A stretch of 13,422 bases of DNA from DASZHJ01 sp035581425. Its GTDB lineage: Bacteria; Pseudomonadota; Alphaproteobacteria; ATCC43930; CGMCC-115725. The translations under genes and the position numbers were made by a program. The stretch spans positions 1 through 13,422 of the forward strand of contig DATJVP010000026.1 in the NCBI GenBank assembly GCA_035581425.1, in the 5' to 3' direction. The notes under the pieces were generated by a model that was not told the DNA's origin, did no database searches, and worked only from the letters and a program-made list of their open reading frames with translations. This document shows, piece by piece, positions 6,572 through 12,495 of the stretch (the first letter of the stretch is position 1; every line of letters begins with the position of its first letter).

Positions 6572-7765
6572 CTACTGCAGGCGGCTGCGCACCTCCCGGT
6601 GCAGCATGTCGATCTGACGCTTCCAGGAGAGCGATGCCATCGCCTTCGCTGCACGCAACGCCCTCAATCGCGCGGTGTCGCGCTCGCGATAAACCTGCTC
6701 CAGAATCTCCACGATCTCCTCGACGTCGCTGTCGCGCCAACCCGAGGCATCCACGACATCGGGCGCCTTTATCGCGAGCGGCCTCTGTCGTGTCAGCGCG
6801 AAGGTCTCGGTTCGCTCGATCAGGTCGAGGTGACCGGAATTGGCGGAAAGGATCGTGGGCACGCCCGCCGCGAGGCACTCCATCGCGACGAGATTGGTGC
6901 CGCCCTCGCAGCGATTGGGGAAGACGGCGACGTCGACGTCGCCGAGGATGCGCGGGAATTCCGAATTGGGGATCGCGCCGACGTCGTGCAGTTGCGCCGA
7001 GGCGATGCCCATTCTTGCGGCCCAAGCGGGAATGTCGGCGAAGCCGTCCTGCCGCCGCGGTGGCGCGCCGACGCCGGGGATGAGCGAGAATTTTTCCGAT
7101 ATATGCGGCCAGAGCGTATGCCAGGCGGTCACCAACCTTGCCTCGGGATGGCGCGTCGCGAATGCGCGGAAGGCGAGCAGGACCAGATCCTGTCCTTTGC
7201 GGACCTCGAGTTTTCCGCCGGAGAATATCCGGAAGAGCCCATCCCGCCGGGCCTTCGGCTGCGGGCGAAAGCGCTCGACGTCGACCCCCTGCAGCACGGT
7301 CCGAACGGCGCTCAATCCCGCAGCGGAAATGAGATCGGCGTTCCAGCGCGAGCCCGCCACGATCAGCGGCATGGCCTTCAGGTGATCCCGTTGCGCCGGC
7401 GGAACGAAGGCGTCCTCGAGGAAAACGACCGCGATGTCCGGAGTTCCCTGAAGCGTCACTCCGTGCTCCACCGCCCGCAACGCCAATCCGTTGCCGAGCC
7501 CGTGCAGCACCGGCATCGGCAGGGTTGCGGCACCACCGGCGACGGTTTCGAGCTTCTCGCAGAGCGCCCGGGATTGCGCGAGCGCAGTCTCGATCCGCCG
7601 CTGCTGTCGGCGGTCGTGCAGCCAGACTTCCCCTGGAAGGCGCGCACTGAAGGCGGGGCCGGGCCAATGCAGCAGCATGTTGAGGCCATAGATGCCCCAC
7701 CCGAAGAAGCTCGAGACTTCCCAGGTGAAGGTAACGGGAATTTCGGTTGCCGAGTCCCGCCGCAA
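6572..7765 (-). CDS. Glycosyltransferase, GT4-like (group 1)
   Basis: A 397-residue GT-B fold glycosyltransferase expected to move a sugar from an NDP-sugar to a glycan or lipid acceptor on the cytoplasmic side of the membrane. The N-terminal domain starts with VTFTWEVSSFFGWGIYGLN. The second domain opens with FSGGKLEVRKGQDLVLLAF at 181-199, whose lysines are typical phosphate-contact positions, and ends with NRCEGGTNLVAMECLAAGVP at 284-303. The two acidic residues there (Glu287 and Glu296) are separated by eight residues, one more than the classical E-x7-E motif. The start is taken as TTG at 7765-7763, since no ATG or GTG occurs between the upstream in-frame stop and the homology. A weak TTGACG box lies at 7803-7798. 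It stands alone, away from any recognisable polysaccharide cluster, so the acceptor cannot be named. Confidence 0.82.
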   Translation of the reverse strand: MRRDSATEIPVTFTWEVSSFFGWGIYGLNMLLHWPGPAFSARLPGEVWLHDRRQQRRIETALAQSRALCEKLETVAGGAATLPMPVLHGLGNGLALRAVEHGVTLQGTPDIAVVFLEDAFVPPAQRDHLKAMPLIVAGSRWNADLISAAGLSAVRTVLQGVDVERFRPQPKARRDGLFRIFSGGKLEVRKGQDLVLLAFRAFATRHPEARLVTAWHTLWPHISEKFSLIPGVGAPPRRQDGFADIPAWAARMGIASAQLHDVGAIPNSEFPRILGDVDVAVFPNRCEGGTNLVAMECLAAGVPTILSANSGHLDLIERTETFALTRQRPLAIKAPDVVDASGWRDSDVEEIVEILEQVYRERDTARLRALRAAKAMASLSWKRQIDMLHREVRSRLQ

Positions 7766-7820
7766 GGTAGGCCCACTCTCTCCAGCGGAGGATCGGTCGT
7801 CAATCAGCGATGCGTGGGGG

Positions 7821-7840
7821 GCAAGCTGAAATCAGCCTGC
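7821..7840 (-). terminator. Hairpin after the proline-rich small gene (no U-tract)
   Basis: On the minus-strand RNA, GCAGGCUG and CAGCUUGC can pair as an 8-bp stem (one G-U pair) around an AUUU loop. It begins 11 bases after the stop of the small gene and lies before the glycosyltransferase start. A C-rich run follows in place of a U-tract, so it may be a processing or stability hairpin or a weak terminator separating the two genes. Confidence 0.3.
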
Positions 7841-7851
7841 TGCCGGCCGAT

Positions 7852-8082
7852 CTAGACGAAGAGGTCGAGGAGCTGGCCGCGGCTCGCCGTTCGGGGCCCA
7901 CCACGGGGTAGATCCTGCGGGCCCGAGCGCTGCTTCGACTTTCCATCCGCTTCCGCACCCTCGCGGCTCGGCGTCACCTGGCGCACAGGCGCAATCATCT
8001 GCGAGTGCGCGACCTGTGGCTGAGGCGCGACGGGAGGAGCAGGGCTCGGTGGAAGGGCCGCTTGGCCCGGCGGGATTTGCAT
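7852..8082 (-). CDS. Small proline-rich hypothetical protein (76 aa)
   Basis: No family recognised. The product starts MQIPPGQAALPPSPAPPV, is rich in Pro, Gln and Ala in the first half, then has a charged Arg/Lys/Asp-rich stretch and ends RGQLLDLFV. It looks disordered, with no signal peptide, membrane helix or cysteine. Third codon positions are mostly G or C, as in neighbouring genes, which supports coding. The ATG at 8082-8080 is chosen because a clear TATAAT promoter and a dyad lie just upstream; the longer open frame running back through pgk is an antisense-style artefact. The Shine-Dalgarno is weak. The short C-terminal LLDLFV could be a docking tail, but that is a guess. It lies 68 bp after pgk and 86 bp before the glycosyltransferase. 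Confidence 0.6.
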   Translation of the reverse strand: MQIPPGQAALPPSPAPPVAPQPQVAHSQMIAPVRQVTPSREGAEADGKSKQRSGPQDLPRGGPRTASRGQLLDLFV

Positions 8083-8083
8083 C

Positions 8084-8140
8084 GGAAATATGGTTAATTT
8101 CCAAGGCCTTATTATAACAGAAATGGCCCCGATATGAAAG
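8084..8140 (-). promoter_or_regulatory. Promoter of the small proline-rich gene: TATAAT plus dyad at the expected RNA 5' end
   Basis: On the minus strand a perfect TATAAT lies at 8116-8111, with only a poor -35 candidate (CTTTCA, 8140-8135, spacing 18). It is followed by the palindrome AAGGCCTT (8110-8103) and then by GGAAAT-N7-ATTTCC (8102-8084), a perfect 6-bp inverted repeat ending one base before the ATG. Transcription would start near 8104, so the RNA would begin with this hairpin, or the dyad acts as an operator on DNA. The stretch is strikingly AT-rich against the surrounding sequence. Confidence 0.55.
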
Positions 8141-8150
8141 TCCGCGGGGG

Positions 8151-9350
8151 TTAGCGGGGAGCGAGTGAGGCGACGCCGGGAAGTTCTCGGCCTTCGAGCC
8201 ATTCGAGGAAGGCACCGCCCGCCGTCGAGACGTAGCTCAGCGCGTCCGCCACCTGCGCCTGGACGAGCGCGGCCACGGTATCGCCACCGCCGGCGACACT
8301 GAGGAGCTTGCCGCTGCGCGTGAGCTCCGCCGCGCGGCGGGCCACCGCGACCGTGCCGCGCTCGAAGGGCGGCGTCTCGAAGGCGCCGAGCGGGCCGTTC
8401 CAGACCAGCGTCTTGGCGGCCGCGAGGCCCGCGCCGATCGCCGCCACCGTCGCGGGGCCGATATCGAGGATCATCGCGTCCGCGGGCACGCCGTCGATCG
8501 GGACGGTCTCGGTCGCGGCATTCGCCTCGAACTTCCGCGCCACTACCGCATCGACCGGCAGTAGCAGGCGGCAGCCGGCCGCCTTGGCTTTGGCGATGAT
8601 GTCGCGGGCGGTATCGGCGAGCTCGCGCTCGCAGAGAGATTTCCCGACCGTAATGCCCTGCGCGAAGAGCAGCGTATTCGCCATCGCGCCGCCGATTGCG
8701 AGCGTGTCGACCTTGCGCACCAGGAAGCTCAGGAGATCGAGCTTGGTCGAGACCTTGGCGCCGCCGACGAGCGCCAGCACCGGACGCGCCGGTGTCTCGA
8801 GCGCCGCTCCCAGCGCCTCGAGCTCCGCCTGCATGAGGCGGCCCGCCGCCGCCGGTAGCAGGTGCGCGAGCGCCTCGGTCGAGGCGTGCGCGCGATGCGC
8901 CGCCGAGAACGCATCGTTGACGTAGAGATCCCCGAGCGAGGCGAGGCGTCGCGCGAAGGCTGCGTCGTTCGCCTCCTCTTCCGGATGGAAGCGCAAGTTC
9001 TCGAGGAGCGCCACCTCCCCCGGCGCGAGGCTCGCGACGACGCGCTCGGCCGCGGGTCCGACGCAATCCTCGGCGAAGGAAACGGGCTTTCCGCCGAGCG
9101 CACGACTCAGCGGCGCGACCAGCGGTCGCAGCGAATAGGCGGGATCGACCTTCCCATTGGGGCGACCGAAATGCGAGAGCACCACGACCTTGGCGCCCTT
9201 CTTCGAGAGGTCGAGAAGCGTGGGAGCCAAGCGCTCGATGCGCGTCGCATCCGTGACGAGGCCGCCCTTCATGGGCACGTTTAAGTCGGCGCGCACGAGG
9301 ACGCGCTTTCCTGCCGGCGTGAGCTCGTCGATGGTGCGGAAGCGCGGCAC
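8151..9350 (-). CDS. pgk: Phosphoglycerate kinase
   Basis: Glycolysis/gluconeogenesis/Calvin-cycle enzyme, cytoplasmic and monomeric: 1,3-bisphosphoglycerate + ADP gives 3-phosphoglycerate + ATP. It has 399 residues, a normal length. Diagnostic stretches in order are the N-terminal KRVLVRADLNVP (15-26), SHFGRPNG, LLENLRFHPEEEAND, YVNDAFSAAHRAHAS, the nucleotide-domain GGAKVSTK, VWNGPLGAFE and the C-terminal SVAGGGDTVAAL with STAGGAFLEWLEG. The start is the GTG at 9350-9348, giving the usual x-RFRTIDEL N-terminus; the longer upstream frame runs through the DUF1178 gene and is discarded. No clear Shine-Dalgarno is visible, but the preceding gene ends 11 bp upstream, so co-transcription is likely. 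None of the usual partners (gap, tkt, fba, pyk) is in the window. Confidence 0.96.
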   Translation of the reverse strand: MPRFRTIDELTPAGKRVLVRADLNVPMKGGLVTDATRIERLAPTLLDLSKKGAKVVVLSHFGRPNGKVDPAYSLRPLVAPLSRALGGKPVSFAEDCVGPAAERVVASLAPGEVALLENLRFHPEEEANDAAFARRLASLGDLYVNDAFSAAHRAHASTEALAHLLPAAAGRLMQAELEALGAALETPARPVLALVGGAKVSTKLDLLSFLVRKVDTLAIGGAMANTLLFAQGITVGKSLCERELADTARDIIAKAKAAGCRLLLPVDAVVARKFEANAATETVPIDGVPADAMILDIGPATVAAIGAGLAAAKTLVWNGPLGAFETPPFERGTVAVARRAAELTRSGKLLSVAGGGDTVAALVQAQVADALSYVSTAGGAFLEWLEGRELPGVASLAPR

Positions 9351-9361
9351 TGCCGTTTGCG

Positions 9362-9763
9362 TCAGGCGTCGTTCGGCGGGACCCAGGGGATGCGCTGCAC
9401 CTCGATGCCGTCCTCCGAGAGCTCGCGATGCTGCTCGTCGGTGGCCTCGCCGTAAATGCTGCGACGCTCGGTCTTGCCTTCGTGGATGCTGCGCGCCTCT
9501 TCGGCGAATTTGTCGCCGACGTAGTCGAAGTTGCGCTCGACGTGGTGACGGACTTGCTGGAGCATCCGCCGCATCTCCGCGGGGCCGGGCTCGGGCCGGC
9601 TCCGCGCCAAGCTCGGCGCCATCGGCGCCTTCTCGATCTCGGCATCGCCGCACTCGGGGCAGGCGATCTCGCGCGCTGCGGCCTGCCTCTCGTAGGCGGC
9701 GCCGTCGCGGAACCACGCTTCGAACTCGTGGTCGGCGCTGCAGCGAAGGGTGAAAAGGATCAT
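9362..9763 (-). CDS. DUF1178 family protein with a small zinc-ribbon-like motif
   Basis: A 133-residue protein of a conserved proteobacterial family of unknown function. It opens with the family hallmark MILFTLRCSADHEFEAWF (Cys8, His12), followed by CPECG at residues 35-39. Together these can form a metal site, probably zinc. A basic middle region with GPAEMRRMLQQVRHHVERNFDYVG and a conserved C-terminal half (FAEEARSIHEGKTERRSIYGEATDEE-like; here ending in DEQHREL) precede VQRIPWVPP. The ATG at 9763 was preferred to an upstream frame start at 9790 because the family starts M-I-x-F/Y. It stands 11 bp before pgk. In many relatives it follows the Nit-type hydrolase of the grxC cluster; here a divergent methyltransferase gene lies between them. 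Confidence 0.85.
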   Translation of the reverse strand: MILFTLRCSADHEFEAWFRDGAAYERQAAAREIACPECGDAEIEKAPMAPSLARSRPEPGPAEMRRMLQQVRHHVERNFDYVGDKFAEEARSIHEGKTERRSIYGEATDEQHRELSEDGIEVQRIPWVPPNDA

Positions 9764-9837
9764 CGGACCCACTCGACTTCGAAGGTTCAAGGCTAGACTG
9801 GCATACCCTTAGGTGGTTTAGCAATCGTGAGGGTCAA
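9764..9837. promoter_or_regulatory. Divergent promoter region between DUF1178-pgk and the methyltransferase
   Basis: Only 74 bp separate the divergent starts. Toward the methyltransferase, CTCGAC (9772-9777) and TAGACT (9794-9799) are spaced by 16 bp, and GAGGG (9829-9833) lies 4 nt before the GTG, a good ribosome site. Toward DUF1178, CTTGAC (9838-9833), the form favoured at the -35 position in alphaproteobacteria, overlaps the other gene's ribosome site, but no good -10 follows. Both assignments are tentative. Confidence 0.35.
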
Positions 9838-10395
9838 GTGCCAAGCCCGCAATGCCCGGCCCTAGACGTTCCGCCATCCCCTTGGATTATAAGGTTTCTT
9901 CCGCTTTTGCGGCCCGGTGGGCGGGTCCTGGATCTGGCGGCCGGGGGCGGGCGCCACACGGCGCTGCTGCGCGGGCGCGGCCTCTGCGTTCTGGCCGTCG
10001 ATCGAGATACATCTTCCCTCCGGGCGCGCTTTGCGGGCGACGCTTGTGTCGAGATACGTGCCATGGACCTCGAGGACGGCGGTTCCTGGCGGCTCGGCGA
10101 GGGCTTTGCGGGCATCGTCGTCACGAACTACCTCTACCGCCCCTTGCTCGCCCCCATGATCGAAGCGCTCGCTCCCGGCGGCGCGCTCCTCTACGAGACG
10201 TTCATGCTCGGAAACGAACGCTTCGGCCGGCCCGCCAGCCCGGATTTCCTGCTGCGCCCCGGCGAACTCCTGGAGGCAACATCGCCCCCGCTCACGGTCA
10301 TCGCTTTCGAGCAAGGCATCGTGGACCAGCCGCGTGCCGCCGCGGTCCAGCGTATCGCCGCCGTTAAGGCCGCGATGGGGCCTCTGCCCGCCTAG
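9838..10395 (+). CDS. Class I SAM-dependent methyltransferase, substrate unknown
   Basis: A 185-residue Rossmann-fold methyltransferase. The SAM-binding motif I VLDLAAGGGRHTALL is at residues 30-44, the acidic end of strand 2 is VLAVDRD, and motif IV-like GIVVTNYLYRPLL is followed by ALAPGGALLYETF. The downstream stretch GNERFGRPASPDFLLRPGELLE is highly characteristic of a small proteobacterial group sometimes compared with TehB-type proteins, whose substrate is not known to me. The GTG start is supported by GAGGG 4 nt upstream and by the short N-terminus (PSPWIIRFLPLL) that normally precedes motif I. It is transcribed alone: divergent from DUF1178-pgk and convergent with the Nit-type hydrolase gene, whose stop is 49 bp away. 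Confidence 0.85.
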   Translation: MPSPQCPALDVPPSPWIIRFLPLLRPGGRVLDLAAGGGRHTALLRGRGLCVLAVDRDTSSLRARFAGDACVEIRAMDLEDGGSWRLGEGFAGIVVTNYLYRPLLAPMIEALAPGGALLYETFMLGNERFGRPASPDFLLRPGELLEATSPPLTVIAFEQGIVDQPRAAAVQRIAAVKAAMGPLPA

Positions 10396-10419
10396 ACGGG
10401 CATCAGCATGCGAGAACCT

Positions 10420-10443
10420 CGACCGCTCGAGTCTCCGCGGTCG
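10420..10443. terminator. Hairpin between convergent genes (possible bidirectional terminator)
   Basis: CGACCGC (10420-10426) and GCGGTCG (10437-10443) form a perfect 7-bp stem with a 10-base loop in the 49-bp gap between two converging genes. No T-run follows on either side, so it would be a non-canonical terminator or an RNA 3'-end stabiliser. Confidence 0.4.
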
Positions 10444-10444
10444 G

Positions 10445-11299
10445 TCACTCCGCGGCGAGCGGTTTCTTGAGCGGGGTCGGGGCTGCGAAACTGCGGTCGT
10501 GCGAGAGCGAGGGGACTTGCCGGCGAGCTTCCAGCACCTTCGCGGGATCGATCTCCGCGACGATGAGGCCGATGCCGTCCTCGGCTTCCGCGAGCACCTC
10601 GCCCCAGGGTGCCACGATGAGCGAGTGGCCGTAGGTCCGGCGGCCGTTTGCGTGCTCGCCCCATTGCGCCGGCGCGAAAACGAAACAGCCGTTCTCGATC
10701 GCCCGCGCGCGCATGAGCACGTGCCAATGCGCACGTCCTGTTGGCACGGTGAAGGCCGCGGGTATCGTCAGAAAATCTGCGCCCGCCTGCGCGAGCGCAC
10801 GGTAGAGATAGGGGAAGCGCAGGTCGTAGCAGACGGTCATGCCGAGGACGCCCCAGGGAAGTGGCGTCACGTCGGCGGCAGCGCCCGGGTGGAACACCGC
10901 GGATTCCCGATATTGCTCGCCGTTCGGGAGGTTCACGTCGAACATGTGGATCTTGTCATAGCGCTGCGCGATCTCGCCGTCGGGGCGGATCAGGAGGGAA
11001 CGGTTGGCGAGCTTCTCGGGCTCGAGCCGCACCACGATCGAGCCCAACAGCAGATGGGCCCCGAGCTCGCGCGCGAGCTCGCGCGCTGCCGCCAGCATCG
11101 GGTGCTCGTCCTCGCCGCGCGCCTTCTGGAAGCGGAGCTTGCGGTCGGGCTCGATCATGTCGCTCACCTCAGGCGACATGATGAGATCGGCGCCTTGCTC
11201 GCGCGCGCGCCGCGCAAGCATGCGGAAGCTCTCGATGTTGGGGCCGACGTCGCGTGCGGAATTGAGCTGCAGGCAGGCGGCCTTGAAGACCCCGCTCAT
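10445..11299 (-). CDS. Carbon-nitrogen hydrolase, Nit1/Nit2-like (probable deaminated glutathione amidase)
   Basis: A 284-residue nitrilase-superfamily amidase with the full Glu-Lys-Cys triad: Glu44 in SPEVSDM, Lys116 in YDKIHMFDV and Cys157 in VCYDLRFP. The stretches PNGEQYRES and HWHVLMRARAIEN are those of the Nit1/Nit2 branch, whose studied members hydrolyse deaminated glutathione or omega-amides of 2-oxo acids. The reaction is therefore an inference from subgroup and neighbourhood. The ATG at 11299-11297 overlaps the grxC stop as ATGA, which indicates translational coupling. The longer frame upstream is out of phase with grxC and is discarded. The pairing with a glutaredoxin supports a glutathione-related role. 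Confidence 0.9.
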   Translation of the reverse strand: MSGVFKAACLQLNSARDVGPNIESFRMLARRAREQGADLIMSPEVSDMIEPDRKLRFQKARGEDEHPMLAAARELARELGAHLLLGSIVVRLEPEKLANRSLLIRPDGEIAQRYDKIHMFDVNLPNGEQYRESAVFHPGAAADVTPLPWGVLGMTVCYDLRFPYLYRALAQAGADFLTIPAAFTVPTGRAHWHVLMRARAIENGCFVFAPAQWGEHANGRRTYGHSLIVAPWGEVLAEAEDGIGLIVAEIDPAKVLEARRQVPSLSHDRSFAAPTPLKKPLAAE

Positions 11300-11562
11300 T
11301 TCGCGGCGAGCCCGAGCTTCGCGTCGAGCTTGCCCTTGCGGTCGAGCGCATAGAGCTCGTCGAACCCGCCGATGTGCTCGCCGTCGATGAAGATCTGCGG
11401 CACGCTGGTTCGCCCTCCCGCGCGCTCGAGCATCTCGTCGCGCTTTGAGGTGTCCTCGATGATGTCGATGTTGACGTAGGGAACGCCCTTGCGCTCGAGC
11501 AGGCTCTTCGCCCGGGCACAGTAGGGGCAGAATAACGTGCTGTAGATCTCGACGCGGGACAT
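11296..11562 (-). CDS. grxC: Glutaredoxin 3 (GrxC)
   Basis: A small cytoplasmic thiol-disulfide oxidoreductase of 88 residues that uses glutathione to reduce protein disulfides and mixed disulfides. The active site CPYC is at residues 12-15, the cis-proline loop TSVP at 52-55 and the glutathione-contact GGFDEL at 65-70, all as in dithiol GrxC proteins. GGAGG lies 4 nt before the ATG (11562-11560), the strongest ribosome site in this part of the window. It has its own promoter-like region downstream of comF and overlaps the Nit-type hydrolase gene by 4 nt. Confidence 0.95.
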   Translation of the reverse strand: MSRVEIYSTLFCPYCARAKSLLERKGVPYVNIDIIEDTSKRDEMLERAGGRTSVPQIFIDGEHIGGFDELYALDRKGKLDAKLGLAAK

Positions 11563-11580
11563 TGGACCTCCGGGCAAAGG

Positions 11581-11628
11581 CCGGCGCCACTCCGGTGGGT
11601 GCCGGACCCCCTTCAGGGTTGGGACGCG
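11581..11628 (-). promoter_or_regulatory. Structured 5' leader of grxC with two hairpins
   Basis: Between the putative promoter and the ribosome site the RNA can form CCCT-GA-AGGG or CCC-TGAA-GGG (around 11610-11620). It can also form a larger imperfect stem between 11581-11590 and 11595-11605. An alternative stem TCCGG-N6-CCGGA (11606-11591) shares bases with the larger one, so the two are mutually exclusive. No known riboswitch or leader family is recognised. Confidence 0.3.
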
Positions 11629-11643
11629 CCTAGGATTTCGATT

Positions 11644-11687
11644 TTCGCCACTGGGTGTCAAGGCGAATGCATTAATATTTACTAATC
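11644..11687 (-). promoter_or_regulatory. Putative grxC promoter: TTGACA inside an inverted repeat, AT-rich upstream element
   Basis: On the minus strand a perfect TTGACA (11661-11656) stands within TTCGCC-N12-GGCGAA (11667-11644), a perfect 6-bp inverted repeat that would place a regulator over the -35 box. Directly upstream, 11668-11687 is an AT-rich run (TAGTAAATATTAATGCA) that resembles an UP element. The -10 box is poor: CGAAAT at spacing 15 or GAAATC at 16. The region starts right after the comF stop. Confidence 0.45.
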
Positions 11688-12437
11688 TTAAGAGGAGCGG
11701 AGGCTCCGTGCGAGGGTGAGGACGTCGACCCGGAGGGCTCCGCCGCGCCTCAGCACGCGCGCGCATTCCTCGACCGTGGCCCCGGTCGTGAGGACGTCGT
11801 CGATCAGGACGACTTTGAGGCCTCGCAACTTCGTTCCCGGACGGAGCTCAAAAGCGTGTCGGACATTGCGCCGTCTGCCGTCCGAGCCGAAATTTCCTTG
11901 CGAGGCTGTCCTGCGGCGGCGCCGGAGTGCGTCCGGCAGCACCTCGACCCCGGATTTGCCGCGGATCGCATAGGCCAGGAGCGCCGCCTGGTTATAGCGG
12001 CGGCGAAGCAGGCGGCTCCAATGCAGCGGTACCGGAACGAGTACATCGGCATCCGCGAGGAGTGCCGCCCCGGCTCGGCGCATCCATTCGCCAAAGGCGG
12101 GCGCAGCATGCAAGCGGTCGCCATGCTTGAAGGAAAGCACGAGCCGCCGGCTTCCCTCGTCGTAGCGCAGCGCCGAGCGCGCGCGATCATAGGCGGGCCG
12201 CGCTCGGGCGCAGCCGCCGCAGAGCGCCTCGCCCCCGAGATCGTGGGCGAAGGGAAGGCCGCAGCAGGAGCAGCAGGGCTCCCCGAGGAAGGTGAGCTTC
12301 CGCCAGCACGCAGGGCAGAGCGCAGGTGCGGCCGAGACCTCCTCGCCGCAAGCGAGGCAGCGCGGCGGGAGCAGCAGGTCGAGGAGCGCCTTGGCCGCGC
12401 GCCGCGCCGCCGCGACGGGCAAGGCGAGGGAGGTCAT
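11688..12437 (-). CDS. comF: ComF family protein (phosphoribosyltransferase-like, DNA uptake/repair associated)
   Basis: A 249-residue ComF/GntX-type protein. The N-terminal third is cysteine-rich (CLAC at 27-30, CPAC at 41-44, CCSCC at 55-59, CGGC at 73-76), giving probable zinc-binding pairs. The C-terminal part has the type I phosphoribosyltransferase fold with VVLIDDVLTTGAT at residues 209-221, the PRPP-binding loop, preceded by VPLHWSRLLRRRYNQA. In competent bacteria ComF acts on incoming single-stranded DNA in the cytoplasm; in alphaproteobacteria its role is less clear. The ATG at 12437-12435 starts the usual LLDLLLPPRCLACG N-terminus; the open frame further upstream crosses the divergent gene and is discarded. 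It is divergent from the NDUFAF5/BioC-like gene across 58 bp. Confidence 0.93.
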   Translation of the reverse strand: MTSLALPVAAARRAAKALLDLLLPPRCLACGEEVSAAPALCPACWRKLTFLGEPCCSCCGLPFAHDLGGEALCGGCARARPAYDRARSALRYDEGSRRLVLSFKHGDRLHAAPAFGEWMRRAGAALLADADVLVPVPLHWSRLLRRRYNQAALLAYAIRGKSGVEVLPDALRRRRRTASQGNFGSDGRRRNVRHAFELRPGTKLRGLKVVLIDDVLTTGATVEECARVLRRGGALRVDVLTLARSLRSS

Positions 12438-12495
12438 GGGCAAGAGGGGATCGCGGGCGCTTGCCGCTGTCAACGCCCGCGCCCTATAAGGCGTC
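12438..12495. promoter_or_regulatory. Compact divergent promoter between comF and the NDUFAF5/BioC-like gene
   Basis: Toward the plus-strand gene, TTGCCG (12461-12466) and TATAAG (12485-12490) are spaced 18 bp, which puts the expected transcription start at or within a base or two of the ATG at 12496. Toward comF, a perfect TTGACA (12473-12468) would place the start near 12438, next to the comF ATG at 12437, though its -10 is poor. The two -35 boxes lie within 13 bp of each other, so the promoters should interfere or share control. Confidence 0.5.

Noticed and set aside
5988..7700. 570-codon minus-strand frame overlapping the glycosyltransferase and the binding-protein gene
   Set aside because: Shifted frame of the glycosyltransferase continuing antisense to the binding protein; no domain recognised.
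7455..7803. Alternative start or frameshift at the 5' end of the glycosyltransferase (115-codon frame beginning at 7803)
   Set aside because: This frame also begins with TTG, and its product beyond the first residues is an out-of-phase reading; the TTG at 7765 gives an intact N-terminal domain without needing a frameshift.
5030..7855. Very long open frame (941 codons) on the plus strand across the binding-protein gene and antisense to the glycosyltransferase
   Set aside because: The product has no recognisable domain and is an Arg/Ala-rich out-of-phase reading of two well-supported genes; such stop-poor frames are expected in GC-rich DNA.
7852..9645. 597-codon minus-strand frame running through pgk and the small proline-rich gene
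   Set aside because: Only its last 76 codons look coding; the rest is an out-of-phase reading of pgk.
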